Assembly (NCBI RefSeq): GCF_001890385.1
Contig: NZ_CP018221.1
Span: 917,501 to 981,500 of the forward strand
Source: Tardibacter chloracetimidivorans
GTDB taxonomy: Bacteria; Pseudomonadota; Alphaproteobacteria; Sphingomonadales; Sphingomonadaceae
Direction: 5' to 3'
Length of the DNA stretch: 64,000 nt
How positions within the stretch are numbered: position 1 is the stretch's first letter; every line of letters begins with the position of its first letter. This document shows positions 8,177-18,008 of this stretch, piece by piece. A model generated the notes under the pieces. It searched no databases, was not told the DNA's origin, and saw nothing but the letters and a program-made list of their open reading frames with translations. A program made the translations under genes and the position numbers.

Positions 8177-9579
8177 TAGGCTTTCCTCACATCCACGATC
8201 CGCCCATGAATGGCGGCCGCGGCTGCCATGGGCGGCGACATCAGATGGGTCCGCCCCCCGGGGCCTTGACGGCCCTCGAAATTGCGGTTCGAGGTAGCAG
8301 CACAGCGCTGCCCCGGCGCAAGTCGATCGGGATTCATCCCAAGACACATGGAACAGCCCGCCTCGCGCCATTCGAAACCGGCCTGCAGGAAGATCTGGGC
8401 AAGCCCCTCCTCTTCTGCCTGAGCCTTCACGGCTCCGGAACCGGGAACGACCAACGCGCGAACGTTCTGCGCTACGCGGCGCCCCTTGACCACTTTCGCG
8501 GCCATTCGCAGATCTTCTATTCGCCCGTTCGTACAGCTGCCGATAAACACCATGTCGATCGGGAGATCATCAAGCGACTGGCCTGGCTTCAGGCCCATAT
8601 AGTCCAGCATGGCCGCTGCTTGCGCCCTTGCCGAGGGATTGAGGTCGGCCGGGTCGGGGACCGGGGACCCGATCGTGATCACCGCTTCCGGCGATGTTCC
8701 CCAGGTCACCATCGGGACCACAGTGGAGGCATCGATACGCACCGCGCGATCGTACTGCGCGCCGGAATCCGAACGGAGTGCCCGCCATTGGTCTTTTGCC
8801 CGCTCGAAATCTTCGCCCTTTGGCGTCATCGGCCTGCCCTCAAGCCACGCAAAGGCGACCTCATCGGGAGCGATCAGTCCTGCGCGGGCTCCGGCCTCGA
8901 TCGACATGTTGCAGACCGTCATCCGACCAGCCATGTCCAGCGCTTCGATTCCCGGCCCGGCATATTCGATCACATGCCCGGTGGCACCCGCCGTGCCGAG
9001 CGTGCCGATAATCGCCAAAACCAGATCCTTGGCTGTAACGCCGGGCGCGAGGACGTTGTCGACTTGGACCAGAAACGACTTGGCTGGCTTTTGCCTCAGT
9101 GCCTGTGTGGCCAAGACATGTTCTACTTCGCTGGTGCCAATCCCGAATGCCAGAGCGCCAAAGGCGCCGTGCGTGGAGGTATGGCTGTCACCGCAAACGA
9201 TCGTCATGCCCGGAAGCGTCAGGCCTAGTTCCGGTCCGATGACGTGCACGATACCCTGAGCCGGATCGGTCAGCGGCACGTAGGGCACCTGAAATTCTGT
9301 GACATTCTGCTCCAACGTCTCCACCTGGAGCCTGCTGGCCGGATCTTCGATCGGCCCGTCGCGACGGTCGGTCGGAACGTTGTGATCCGCAACGGCAATC
9401 GTCGCGTCGGGCCTACGTACCCTGCGCCCGGCATTTCGCAGCCCCTCGAAGGCTTGCGGACTTGTGACCTCATTCACGAGGTGACGGTCGATCGACAGAA
9501 GCCAATCGCCGTCCTGCAACGGCATGATGGCGTGGGCGTCCCAAATCTTCCGGAAAAGCGTTCTTGGCGGGCTTCCCAT
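8176..9579 (-). CDS. Isopropylmalate-dehydratase-like large subunit (LeuC/aconitase family), 467 aa
   Basis: This is the aconitase-superfamily catalytic subunit. It has [42 protein letters not shown] with the first cluster Cys, and [13 protein letters not shown] with the CxxC pair that completes a [4Fe-4S] ligand set. The start ATG 9579 lies four bases after the lyase stop; an upstream in-frame ATG at 9627 would overlap that gene. Homologues act on isopropylmalate, citraconate, homoaconitate or dimethylmaleate. The CaiB-lyase-LeuC-LeuD gene order suggests hydration of a branched unsaturated diacid before or after thioester formation. Confidence 0.9.
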   Translation of the reverse strand: MGSPPRTLFRKIWDAHAIMPLQDGDWLLSIDRHLVNEVTSPQAFEGLRNAGRRVRRPDATIAVADHNVPTDRRDGPIEDPASRLQVETLEQNVTEFQVPYVPLTDPAQGIVHVIGPELGLTLPGMTIVCGDSHTSTHGAFGALAFGIGTSEVEHVLATQALRQKPAKSFLVQVDNVLAPGVTAKDLVLAIIGTLGTAGATGHVIEYAGPGIEALDMAGRMTVCNMSIEAGARAGLIAPDEVAFAWLEGRPMTPKGEDFERAKDQWRALRSDSGAQYDRAVRIDASTVVPMVTWGTSPEAVITIGSPVPDPADLNPSARAQAAAMLDYMGLKPGQSLDDLPIDMVFIGSCTNGRIEDLRMAAKVVKGRRVAQNVRALVVPGSGAVKAQAEEEGLAQIFLQAGFEWREAGCSMCLGMNPDRLAPGQRCAATSNRNFEGRQGPGGRTHLMSPPMAAAAAIHGRIVDVRKA

Positions 9580-9583
9580 CTGC

Positions 9584-10498
9584 TCAGTTCCCGATGCACG
9601 CACGGGCGCGAACGGCATCGCGCACACGGCCGCCGAACTGCGCCCCCGGCAGCCTGGTGCCCTGATCGGCCACAGACAACAACGCCGTCAGATCGATGGA
9701 GGTGCCGACGCCCATCGCTTCGAACGTCCAGACCAGATCCTCGGTGGCGACATTACCTGTCGCTCCTGGGGCAAATGGACAGCCGCCTAGTCCCGCGAAC
9801 GAGGAATCCAGGACGGAGATACCCGCGTTCCACGCAGCCACGGCATTGGCGACTCCGAGCCCGAAGGTGTCATGGCCGTGAAAGGCCCAGTTCTCAGACC
9901 CCGGAAAACGATCTGCGGCCATTTGAAACAAGCCTGCGACCCGGTCCGGCGTAACCCTTCCGGTCGTGTCGCAAAGGCAGATTTCTGCCGAGGGAAAGAT
10001 CGGCACCAGCGCGTCCAGCAAGCACAAGGTCGACTCTGCCGGCATCGATCCGTCGTATGGACAGTCGAATGCCGTGGCCAGGTTCAGCCGCATTTTCGTT
10101 CCGGCCGGCAATATGTCGCAGATCGCCGCATAATCTGCGACAGATTGCTCCGGGGTACGCTTCACATTTCCCAAGTTGTGCTTCTCGGACACCGAAAGCA
10201 CGAAAGCGATATGACGGGTGCCAGCATCCAAAGCTCGTTCAGCTTGACGCACACTTGGGACTAGAACCTGGCAATCGAGGCCGGGAAGATCATTTGCATG
10301 AGCCAGGACATCGCTGGCGTCGGCGAGTTGTGGCACGGCCCGCGTCGACACGAAGGCCGTCGCCTCCATGCGCCGCACGCCGCTTGCATATAACCCGTCG
10401 ATGAGCGCGATTTTGCTCTCGGTCGGGATCACATCGTCTATGGACTGGAAGCCGTCGCGTGGACCGACCTCGACGATCTGAAGTGTCGCTGAGGTCAT
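9584..10498 (-). CDS. HMG-CoA lyase-family protein (acyl-CoA retro-aldol lyase), 304 aa
   Basis: This is a DRE-TIM metallolyase with EVGPRDGFQ at the N-terminus and [13 protein letters not shown] (metal-binding histidines). It also has the family signature [19 protein letters not shown] with the active-site Cys. Typical members split 3-hydroxy-3-methylglutaryl-CoA to acetyl-CoA and acetoacetate; relatives cleave citramalyl-CoA-like thioesters. It overlaps the upstream CaiB gene by four bases (ATGA) and sits four bases before LeuC. The natural substrate is probably a 3-hydroxy-acyl-CoA made by the neighbouring CoA transferase. Confidence 0.9.
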   Translation of the reverse strand: MTSATLQIVEVGPRDGFQSIDDVIPTESKIALIDGLYASGVRRMEATAFVSTRAVPQLADASDVLAHANDLPGLDCQVLVPSVRQAERALDAGTRHIAFVLSVSEKHNLGNVKRTPEQSVADYAAICDILPAGTKMRLNLATAFDCPYDGSMPAESTLCLLDALVPIFPSAEICLCDTTGRVTPDRVAGLFQMAADRFPGSENWAFHGHDTFGLGVANAVAAWNAGISVLDSSFAGLGGCPFAPGATGNVATEDLVWTFEAMGVGTSIDLTALLSVADQGTRLPGAQFGGRVRDAVRARACIGN

Positions 10499-11739
10499 CT
10501 CACCACTCCTTGCGCCTTCAGGTCGGCAATACGGCTCTCAGGCAAGTCCAGAAATTCTTTAAGTATTTCGGCGGAATGGGCGCCGATGTCAGGCCCCGTC
10601 CAGCGAACCTCAGCAGGCGATTCCGGAAAGCATGGCACAACTCCAGGGTGGAGAACCTTACCCAACGCCGGATCATCAACGTCTCTCACCATTTGGCGAG
10701 CACGGTATTGAGGATCCTCCGCTACGTCTGCCGCCGTGTAGACTTTTGAAGAGGGAATATCGGCGTCAGCAAGGATGCCCGCTAACTGCTTTGCATCCTT
10801 GGTTTTGGTCCAATTGCCGATGATCTCGTCCAAGGTCGCCGCGTTGGCAACTCGCGCCGCATTGCCCTGAAAGCGCGGGTCGGTCTGCAAGATGTCCTGG
10901 TTCATCACTTGGACGAGCTTGGCGAATAGCGGGTCCGAGTTGGCAGCGATTAAGATCCATTCGCCGTCTGCAGTGGGATACGCATTCGATGGCGCCGCGG
11001 TAGCTATTCCGCCACCTGTCGGCTGCTTGACGATGCCGAGTGCGCCATATTCGGGCAGCATCGCTTCCATCATGCTCAGGACGCTTTCGGTGAGCGCGAC
11101 ATCGATCGTCTTGGCTGAGCCTGGGGTGCCGGTCCTTTCCTTTCGCCAGAGAGCGCTCACGATACCGAAGGCCGCGTAAAGACCGGCAATCGAGTCGCCG
11201 ATGCTGACCCCGACACGAACAGGCGGCAGATCATATTGACCGGGCGGATGGTTGGTGAGGTGGCGAATTCCGCCAACCGCCTCGCCGATCACGCCAAAGG
11301 CTGCTCGATCTCGTCCCGGTCCTGATTGGCCATAGCCGGAGATATGAGCGATGATTATGTCTGGCTTCACCGCGCGCAGCACATCAGGACCCAGGCCCAT
11401 CCGCTCAAGCTGACCCGGCCGAAAATTCTCAACCACCACATCACAAAAAGGAAGAAGCTTCAGGACCACATCCCGGCCAGCTTCGGTTTTGAGATCGAGC
11501 GCAATACTGCGCTTGTTGCGCCCATGTACCGACCACCAAAGAGAGCGCCCTTCGATCTGCGCGCCCCATTGGCGCACGGGATCCCCTTGGAGCGGCTCAA
11601 TTTTGATTACATCTGCCCCGAGGTCGGCCAAAAGCCTCGTGCAAAATGGGGCGGCAACGAAGTGACCCAGCTCGAGCACCCTTATGCCGTCGAGCACTTG
11701 CTGTGTTGCACCGATGTCGTTTTTCTCGGTGAAGCCCAT
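10495..11739 (-). CDS. CaiB/BaiF-type (class III) CoA transferase, 414 aa
   Basis: The N-terminus LDGIRVLELGHFVAAPFCTRLLADLGADVIKIEP is the hallmark class III CoA-transferase start. GRNKRSIALDLKTEAGR follows, and GVSIGDSIAGLYAAFG contains the likely catalytic Asp. It transfers CoA between carboxylates, usually from succinyl-CoA or a similar donor. It is the first gene of a tightly coupled block (CaiB, lyase, LeuC, LeuD, VOC), so it probably activates the diacid that the lyase cleaves. The start at 11739 is unambiguous. Confidence 0.9.
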   Translation of the reverse strand: MGFTEKNDIGATQQVLDGIRVLELGHFVAAPFCTRLLADLGADVIKIEPLQGDPVRQWGAQIEGRSLWWSVHGRNKRSIALDLKTEAGRDVVLKLLPFCDVVVENFRPGQLERMGLGPDVLRAVKPDIIIAHISGYGQSGPGRDRAAFGVIGEAVGGIRHLTNHPPGQYDLPPVRVGVSIGDSIAGLYAAFGIVSALWRKERTGTPGSAKTIDVALTESVLSMMEAMLPEYGALGIVKQPTGGGIATAAPSNAYPTADGEWILIAANSDPLFAKLVQVMNQDILQTDPRFQGNAARVANAATLDEIIGNWTKTKDAKQLAGILADADIPSSKVYTAADVAEDPQYRARQMVRDVDDPALGKVLHPGVVPCFPESPAEVRWTGPDIGAHSAEILKEFLDLPESRIADLKAQGVVR

Positions 11740-11850
11740 TACAGATACTCAGCTATACAGTGATTACGGGGCGGATATCGGAGCGCCGGCGCCGTCATGG
11801 CCATTCCCGATCGTATTGGCAGCGTCGCACAACCAACACGTCCGGACGTC

Positions 11851-12159
11851 TCAGATCGTGGCGTAGGCTCCAAGCAATACGTCGTCCTGCTGCATGCTCT
11901 CGCTCAAAACGATTTCGCCCGAACGCAATCTCCTGCGCAGCTCGGTCAACGGGACGTTCACGTCGTCCGCCTCGATCTCATAGACTGCGAGGTATTTGTA
12001 TTTCCCTTTTTCCGTCGCCAGCCGGAATCTTTCCGCGTGACGGATACCTGGTATCGCCAGAATATCGGCGACATGCTCATCGGCATACCAAGCGTTGAAC
12101 TCCTCGTCCTTCCCCTCCACAGGGTTCGAGAGAGCAATGAGCTTGAAAGTCCCCATCAT
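11851..12159 (-). CDS. EthD/DUF4286-like small dimeric alpha-beta barrel protein, 102 aa
   Basis: The protein has the pattern KLIALSNPVEGKDEEFNAWYADEHVADILAIPGIRHAERF, characteristic of EthD-like ferredoxin-fold proteins (F..WY..EH..D....PG). The family often accompanies P450s and aromatic degradation genes; its role is poorly defined, and some members are decarboxylases or dehydratases. It lies 111 bases upstream of the CaiB gene on the same strand and is divergent from the P450 at 12532. Either of two adjacent ATGs (12159, 12156) could be the start. Confidence 0.75.
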   Translation of the reverse strand: MMGTFKLIALSNPVEGKDEEFNAWYADEHVADILAIPGIRHAERFRLATEKGKYKYLAVYEIEADDVNVPLTELRRRLRSGEIVLSESMQQDDVLLGAYATI

Positions 12160-12531
12160 CTTGTTCCATTTGAAAGCTATCGGGCGCGGCAGCCAATGCT
12201 GGTAACGATAGACGGGCCCAAAGCGATGTCCCCTGACAGCGGGACAGGCCTCTAAATAGGCCGGCGCGCATACGACGTGCCGCCTACGGACACCGCATCA
12301 GAATTGGTTTGCAAGCACCCTCAATTGGATGCCGTTCGCGCGGCGTGCGGCCGCCGTCCACCAGCCTTGAATGCCCTTACCCGAGCGGTCCATCCGCAAA
12401 CGGTCCCGCTTCACGGTGACATACAATTCGCTCCACCAGGTGCCAATCCCGGCCGGGTAATCGGTTCACGGCGACCTGTGTCGGTAGCGCTTTTCCCGAC
12501 GCAGCCCCCGAGAGCCCGCGGAGGATATTAG
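12160..12531. other. Divergent intergenic region, no gene seen
   Basis: These 372 bases separate the leftward EthD-like gene from the rightward P450. They must hold both promoters. I see no long open frame with coding character and no clear dyad. The only firm signal is the GGAGG ribosome site at the right end serving the P450. Confidence 0.5.
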
Positions 12532-13788
12532 ATGGTGCAAGAGAACACGGCTTTGGGCAGCTATTCCTCTCCAGAGGTGCAGGCCTGCCCGTTTCCGTTC
12601 CTGAAGTCGCTTCGGGAAGAGGCTCCAGTGTACCGCGATCCGTCCACGGGGCTCTATATCGTAAGCCGGTTCCAAGACATCGCATATGTGAATCAACATA
12701 CCGAGATTTTCTCCAGCCGAACGCCGATCCAACTTAATAAAGAGTCGTCCGTTTCCGCAGAGGTGCAAAGGCGTTACAGGGAGCGCGGCTGGCCCGAGGA
12801 ATATGTGCTGGCATTTGCGGATCCGCCTGAGCATCGATGGCATCGCGCTCTCGTCGACAAAGTTTTTACGCCGCGCTATGTGCGTGAACTGGAGCCATAT
12901 ATCCAGGATATCACTGATCGCCTGATCGACTCGTTCATCGAGTCCGGCGAAGCAGATATCAACGCCGACCTGGCGGTTCCCTTGCCCATGTATATCATTG
13001 CCGATCAACTCGGTGTGGATCGTGCGGATTTTCCACGATTCAAGATCTGGTCTTCAGCGTGGGTGGAACGTAACGATCCGCTTTGCCCTCCCGAGAGGGA
13101 ACTCGAGCTGACCGATCATATGATCGAAATGCAGAATTACCTGGCCGATCGGGCAGAACGTTATCGCAAAGATCCGGCGGACAATCTGCTAAGCAAGCTC
13201 GTCCATGTTGAAGAGGATGGCAAGCGCTTATCGATGGGCCAACTGCTCATGATGGTGCAGCTTTTTCTCGTTGCAGGCAATGAGACGACAACGACAGGTA
13301 TCTGCAACACGGTGTACCTGTTGCTGAAGCAGCCCGAGCTCATGAGGCGAGTTCGGGGAGATCTCGATCTCGTGCCGAACGTTATCGAGGAGATGCTGCG
13401 CGCCCATTGTCCGGTTCCGCATCAATACCGGTTCACGACGCAAGACACGATCCTGAGCGGAATTGAGATTCCAGCGAAGTCCATCGTCCAGGTCAGCTAC
13501 ATGTCCGGCAACTATGATGCCGAACAATGGGATAACCCTGAAACTTTCGATATCGATCGCAAAGGTGTTCGCAACCACCTGGCATTCGGACGCGGCATAC
13601 ATTTCTGCGTGGGCAACCTCCTGGCGCGCGGTGAGATGCGTATTGCTGTGCGGACAATCCTCCAACGCCTCTCTGAGCTTCGCTTCTCAGGCGATCATGC
13701 CGAACCCAGCTTCATTCCCCACTTCCAGATACACAGTCTCGACCATCTGCATGTGGCATTCACGCCCGCAGCGCGGGTCCTCGCATGA
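12532..13788 (+). CDS. Cytochrome P450, 418 aa
   Basis: This is a soluble bacterial class I-type P450. It has I-helix AGNETTTTG near residues 248-256, the ExxR motif within EEMLRAHC, and the haem loop FGRGIHFCVG with Cys359 as thiolate ligand. The Ala-Gly-Asn-Glu-Thr I-helix is the variant common in CYP families of proteobacteria. GGAGG lies eight bases before ATG 12532. A paralogue of equal length, about four fifths identical by eye, is at 28407-29663. No ferredoxin or ferredoxin reductase gene lies in the window, so electron partners must come from elsewhere. It heads a rightward group with an alcohol dehydrogenase and an SDR, which would oxidise a hydroxylated product. Confidence 0.95.
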   Translation: MVQENTALGSYSSPEVQACPFPFLKSLREEAPVYRDPSTGLYIVSRFQDIAYVNQHTEIFSSRTPIQLNKESSVSAEVQRRYRERGWPEEYVLAFADPPEHRWHRALVDKVFTPRYVRELEPYIQDITDRLIDSFIESGEADINADLAVPLPMYIIADQLGVDRADFPRFKIWSSAWVERNDPLCPPERELELTDHMIEMQNYLADRAERYRKDPADNLLSKLVHVEEDGKRLSMGQLLMMVQLFLVAGNETTTTGICNTVYLLLKQPELMRRVRGDLDLVPNVIEEMLRAHCPVPHQYRFTTQDTILSGIEIPAKSIVQVSYMSGNYDAEQWDNPETFDIDRKGVRNHLAFGRGIHFCVGNLLARGEMRIAVRTILQRLSELRFSGDHAEPSFIPHFQIHSLDHLHVAFTPAARVLA

Positions 13789-13994
13789 AGGCCATCAAAT
13801 GCGAACTGGTGTCGCCGTTCGGTGATCCTCGCTCGGAGGTCATCAACCCGCCTGCTCTGCGCGCTGATCGGCCGTGACCGTCCAAGCGATCCGGCATCCG
13901 AGGTGTGGTTCGGAGCTGACGCAGGCCTTACCCGAAGTCTCGTCAGTAGACCGCCCTGGCAGCACCGGATGGCCGCGTAACGAAGGAATCGCTC

Positions 13995-15050
13995 ATGATT
14001 AGGTCTCACGGCTATGCTGCCCTTGAGCGAGGCGGAGATCTCGTGGCCTTCGATTTCGAGCGGGGCTCGATGGGCGTCTCCGACATCCTGGTTGACATCA
14101 AATTTTGCGGCGTGTGCCACAGCGATCTCCATGCCGTCGACAACGACTGGGGGTTCCACAGCTATCCGCTGGTGCCGGGACACGAGATCGTCGGCATGGT
14201 GACCGACACAGGATCGCATGTGACGCGATTTCAGATCGGCGACTGGGTGGGTATTGGCAGTATCATCGACTCGTGCCGGACTTGCTCGCCCTGTGAAGCA
14301 GGATTGGAGATATATTGCGATGAAGGTGCCACTCCGAGCTTCGGAGGTGCGGACCGCTCGGGGCAGATGACGTTCGGGGGGTTCTCGAACAAGTATGTCG
14401 TGAGCGAAAGTTACGCCGTCCGAATTCCCTCGGAACTGGATCCTGCTAGAGCTGCCCCCTTGCTGTGCGCTGGCATCACCACCTTTTCGCCCTTCAACAA
14501 GGCGCAGCTGAAGAGCGGTGACCGCGTTGGGATTGTCGGCCTAGGTGGTCTGGGTCACTTGGCCATCAAGTGGGCGCGTGCCTTTGGGGCTGATGTCGTA
14601 GTCTTCACGACCTCGCCGGATAAAGCCGCGGATGCGTTGGCATTGGGCGCCTGCGAAGTCATAATCTCGAGCGATCCTGAGCAGATGGCGCATCAGACAA
14701 AGCGTTTCAACTTCATCATGGACACGGTGAGCGCCCCGCATGACGTCTCGGGCTATCTCGACTTTCTGAAACTCGATGGGGTCCTGTTCCTAACCGGAAT
14801 GCCTGCCCAAGCCGCTGCGATCTCACCGATGCAATTGGCGTGGGGCCGAAGAGTTGTGACGAGTTCGATGACAGGCGGTATTGCAGAGACTCAAGAGATG
14901 CTCGAATTTGCCGCCAGGCATGACATCGCCGCCGATGTCGAAGTGCTTCCGATTGCCCAGCTCAACACTGTCTTCGATCGACTGAGGCGGAATGACGTGC
15001 GTTTCAGATTCGTGGTCGAAATGGCAGCGCTCAAGGGTGGTATCGCATAA
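13995..15050 (+). CDS. Zinc-dependent alcohol dehydrogenase, 351 aa
   Basis: This medium-chain dehydrogenase is paralogous to the gene at 4416-5459. It has CGVCHSDLHA and VPGHEIVG for catalytic zinc, CRTCSPCEAGLEIYC for structural zinc, and the nucleotide-binding GIVGLGGLGHLAIKWARAFG. AAGGA precedes the start. It lies about 200 bases after the P450 and most likely oxidises an alcohol produced by it, or reduces the corresponding aldehyde. NAD versus NADP preference cannot be read safely. Confidence 0.9.
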   Translation: MIRSHGYAALERGGDLVAFDFERGSMGVSDILVDIKFCGVCHSDLHAVDNDWGFHSYPLVPGHEIVGMVTDTGSHVTRFQIGDWVGIGSIIDSCRTCSPCEAGLEIYCDEGATPSFGGADRSGQMTFGGFSNKYVVSESYAVRIPSELDPARAAPLLCAGITTFSPFNKAQLKSGDRVGIVGLGGLGHLAIKWARAFGADVVVFTTSPDKAADALALGACEVIISSDPEQMAHQTKRFNFIMDTVSAPHDVSGYLDFLKLDGVLFLTGMPAQAAAISPMQLAWGRRVVTSSMTGGIAETQEMLEFAARHDIAADVEVLPIAQLNTVFDRLRRNDVRFRFVVEMAALKGGIA

Positions 15051-15210
15051 TGCGGGCTCAGTCGGATCACATGCTCGATCACGCGGGGAAAATGCGCATG
15101 CGTAAGGCATTCTTGAGCGGGCATCTCCTCGCCAAGAGCGGCAAGCGCGAATGCCACGGCTAGAGGTCGGGGCTCTATATTTTGCTCTCATGAAGATAAA
15201 GGTGGGGATT

Positions 15211-15987
15211 GTGGCTGGTAGATTGCGCGACAAAGTTTCCATCGTCACCGGCGGAGCTGGCGGCATTGGATTTGCGATAGCCAAGCGCTTCGTTGAAGAA
15301 GGCTCGTTTGTTGTCATTGCCGATGTGTCCATCGAGCGCTGCAATGAAGCTTGCAAGACGCTTGGCGACAATGCCCTGCCCCTTCAGTTGAACGTGCTCG
15401 AGCTGTCTTCGATCGATGAGATGGTCAAAAATGTTCTCGATTGGCAAGGGCGAATCGACATATTGATCAACGCTGCGGGTGTCTGGGGTATGGAGAATAT
15501 TCTCGACGTGACCCCGGATGAGTTCGATCGGATCATCGGCATCAACCTCAAAGGCCTAGTGTTCACCACGGCCGCCGTCGCGCGTCAAATGGCTAGCAAT
15601 GGTGGAGGAGCGATAGTCAATTTTGCTTCTGCTGCAGCTCGCCGCGGAGCGGCGGGATCAGCGATCTATTCCGCAAGCAAGGCTGGCGTCATGAGCGTAA
15701 CCCAGGCCGCGGCTCAGGAGTTGTCCGCAAGTGGCATAAGGGTCAATGCGATCGCACCCGGTGCGGTGCAGACCTCCATGTGGGACGCGGTGAAGATCGC
15801 CTATTCTAGCTCCACCGTCGATGGCGAGCCGATCGACATGGAAACTGTGCAAAGCTCCTCCACCCCGGCCGGCCGGCTCGCCAACGCTGAAGATTGTGTC
15901 GGCACCGTTCTCTTCCTTGCCTCCGAGGAAAGTGCCTTTGTGGTAGGGCAGACCGTCAATGTGGATGGCGGCCTCTACATGAACTGA
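15211..15987 (+). CDS. SDR-family oxidoreductase, 258 aa
   Basis: This is a classical short-chain dehydrogenase: VTGGAGGIGFAIA cofactor motif, NAAG, catalytic Ser in NFASAAARRG, and YSASK for Tyr/Lys. The start is chosen as GTG 15211, with AAAGG eight bases upstream; ATG 15190 has no visible ribosome site. The C-terminal half has an insert before TPAGRLANAEDCVG. It follows the alcohol dehydrogenase and may oxidise a secondary alcohol in the same route. Confidence 0.85.
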   Translation: MAGRLRDKVSIVTGGAGGIGFAIAKRFVEEGSFVVIADVSIERCNEACKTLGDNALPLQLNVLELSSIDEMVKNVLDWQGRIDILINAAGVWGMENILDVTPDEFDRIIGINLKGLVFTTAAVARQMASNGGGAIVNFASAAARRGAAGSAIYSASKAGVMSVTQAAAQELSASGIRVNAIAPGAVQTSMWDAVKIAYSSSTVDGEPIDMETVQSSSTPAGRLANAEDCVGTVLFLASEESAFVVGQTVNVDGGLYMN

Positions 15988-16021
15988 AGACATGTCGCAC
16001 CTATCCAGCAGAGAGATCACC

Positions 16022-16816
16022 ATGTCATCCCGCGTACTGCATCTGAAAGGGGCATCGAATTTCCGCGATCTGGGGGGCTATCCAACAAGCTCGGGTCGGG
16101 AAACGAGTTGGAGAAGCATTTTTCGCTCGGCCAAGCTATCCACTCTGCACGATGATGATCTGCAGATTATCAGCGAATGCAACATACGCTCGGTTGTGGA
16201 TCTGCGCACGATTGCCGAACAGACCGCCCATCCATCGCGCTGGCGTAAGCCGCCCGATACGATCTACACTTCAGCCAAAACTAATAATGACGAAGTGATC
16301 GATCTTTTCGTCCGCGGCATTGGTTCGGAAGGCGAGGCGGTCGATCGCATGCGAGCATTCTATGCCGATCTGCCCTTTCGCTATCGAGATGAGTTTGCAG
16401 CCCTCTTCTCCCTTCTTGACAGGCAGGACGGAGCTACCTTGATACACTGCACAGCAGGCAAGGATCGGACAGGTGTCGCTTGCGCGCTGGTGCTTAGCGC
16501 ACTGGGAGTGCACAAAAGCGCGTTGGTCGAAGATTATGCGTTGACCGAGACGCTGTTGGAGATGGCCGAGTTGGCCCGCACTCCTGCTGAGCACATCGGC
16601 GGCGCAAATGAGCACGGCGTTCTCGAAAGTCTGCCGCCTGCGGCACGAAGGATCCTCTGGGGATCCGATCCAAGTTTCATCGGGGCGGCATTTGAGAGTC
16701 TCGAGCGGCATTTCGGCTCGGTCGATAGCTATCTTGAGAAAGCGCTTTTAGTGGATAAGGACATGCGTGCTCGGCTGCAGGATCGATACACGGCCGATAT
16801 CCAACGATCTCACTAG
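16022..16816 (+). CDS. Tyrosine-protein-phosphatase-like protein (Y_phosphatase3 type), 264 aa
   Basis: The active-site loop HCTAGKDRTG fits the Cys-X5-Arg phosphatase P-loop. The N-terminus KGASNFRDLGGYPT is the signature of the PtpB/IphP-like family. These enzymes hydrolyse phosphotyrosine, phosphoserine or phosphoinositides. The start ATG 16022 follows GAGAG; an upstream ATG at 15992 lies almost on the SDR stop. Its presence at the end of a P450-ADH-SDR transcript is unusual. Two APH-type kinases elsewhere in the cluster might supply a phosphorylated intermediate, but that is speculation. Confidence 0.85.
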   Translation: MSSRVLHLKGASNFRDLGGYPTSSGRETSWRSIFRSAKLSTLHDDDLQIISECNIRSVVDLRTIAEQTAHPSRWRKPPDTIYTSAKTNNDEVIDLFVRGIGSEGEAVDRMRAFYADLPFRYRDEFAALFSLLDRQDGATLIHCTAGKDRTGVACALVLSALGVHKSALVEDYALTETLLEMAELARTPAEHIGGANEHGVLESLPPAARRILWGSDPSFIGAAFESLERHFGSVDSYLEKALLVDKDMRARLQDRYTADIQRSH

Positions 16817-17057
16817 CACCGAGCGACGGTCGTTGCGACGTGGGGCGATGGCTCCGCTTGGCATACAATGAAAACAGTCGGTCTGATATGAACTCAGAAG
16901 GGTAGCGCCCAGGATCCGGTAGAGCTGCGGCGGACCGTCTCGGCATGATAGATCACCCGACTTCACGACGAATGTCGTCGGCGTCGATCCAGAGTTACGT
17001 TGATATCTTTTTTCGATGAGATCGATTGAGCGCCATCGGAAAGGGGCGAAGCAGGCT

Positions 17058-18008
17058 CTAGACGCGTATGCGGTTGCGCAGGATCCCAATACCTTCCACT
17101 TCAAGTTCAACCACGTCGCCATCCTCGAGAAGGCGGCCTTGCTCAAGGCCACAGCCTCCCCCTACCGTACCCGAGCCAATGATCTCCCCCGGGTAGATCG
17201 TCTCGCTCTGACTGATGTGGCTAATCAACTCTTCAAACGAGCGATTCATCGAACTGCTGTGACCGATGGACTGTACTTCGCCATTGATCGAGGCGGTCAT
17301 CCTTGCATTATACGGGTCGAATTCGTCAGACGTTACAATGCACGGGCCCATGGCGTTGGCGTTGTCGAAATCCTTTGCCTTGGCCGGACCGAGCCCGCCT
17401 CCCGCTTCTAGAGCCTGAGTATCACGCGCGCTGAAATCATTGAAGACCGTATAGCCGAATATCGACCCCGACGCCTCCCTCGGCGTGACATTCTTGACTC
17501 TCTGGCCGATCACCGCTGCCATCTCGAGTTCGTAGTCCCGCAGCTGCGAATAGGCTGGCCACACGACTTCAGTGTCAGGTCCTGTCACGGCGAACCGATT
17601 GGCTTTATAGTAGATCGGCCGGCTCTTCATCGTTTCAATCATAGAGACATGGCGTGGTAGAATTTCAGCTAGGTCCATTCGGACGCGAATGGCCTCCGCG
17701 CAACCGATCAGATGTTGATCGAACGATAAGCAGTCCCTGATCTGCTGGGGTCGTGGTAATGGCGCGAGAAGCCGCGCATCCACGCCGACTTCGTATCGGC
17801 AATCTGGCGTCGCCACGTCGCGGAGTCCCGAGACGAGACTCAACCCTTCCTTTCCTGCTTCGATAAGAGCCTGCATCCCTCCCAAAGCAGGGTGACCGCA
17901 CCCTGCCGCAACCAGATGCGCGCGTTGCAGGTCGAGAACAACGACTTTTTCGAGGAGAAGACCAAGCCGCTCCGCCCCATCAGCGACACGGAATGTCACA
18001 AGTTTCAT
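17058..18008 (-). CDS. Fumarylacetoacetate hydrolase-family protein, 316 aa
   Basis: This has a FAH C-terminal fold with the metal-binding DYELEMAAVIG, the GYTVFNDFSARD segment and a late GSGTVGGGCGLE loop. Family members hydrolyse C-C bonds of beta-dicarbonyls, decarboxylate oxaloacetate-type acids, or hydrate dienoates after meta-cleavage. It overlaps the MaoC-like gene by four bases in a CaiB-MaoC-FAH leftward operon. Exact chemistry is unknown. Confidence 0.85.
   Translation of the reverse strand: MKLVTFRVADGAERLGLLLEKVVVLDLQRAHLVAAGCGHPALGGMQALIEAGKEGLSLVSGLRDVATPDCRYEVGVDARLLAPLPRPQQIRDCLSFDQHLIGCAEAIRVRMDLAEILPRHVSMIETMKSRPIYYKANRFAVTGPDTEVVWPAYSQLRDYELEMAAVIGQRVKNVTPREASGSIFGYTVFNDFSARDTQALEAGGGLGPAKAKDFDNANAMGPCIVTSDEFDPYNARMTASINGEVQSIGHSSSMNRSFEELISHISQSETIYPGEIIGSGTVGGGCGLEQGRLLEDGDVVELEVEGIGILRNRIRV

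Noticed and set aside
7505-9579. leuC/leuD of leucine biosynthesis
   Set aside because: The genes are embedded in and translationally coupled to a CoA-transferase/lyase catabolic operon; no leuA or leuB nearby.
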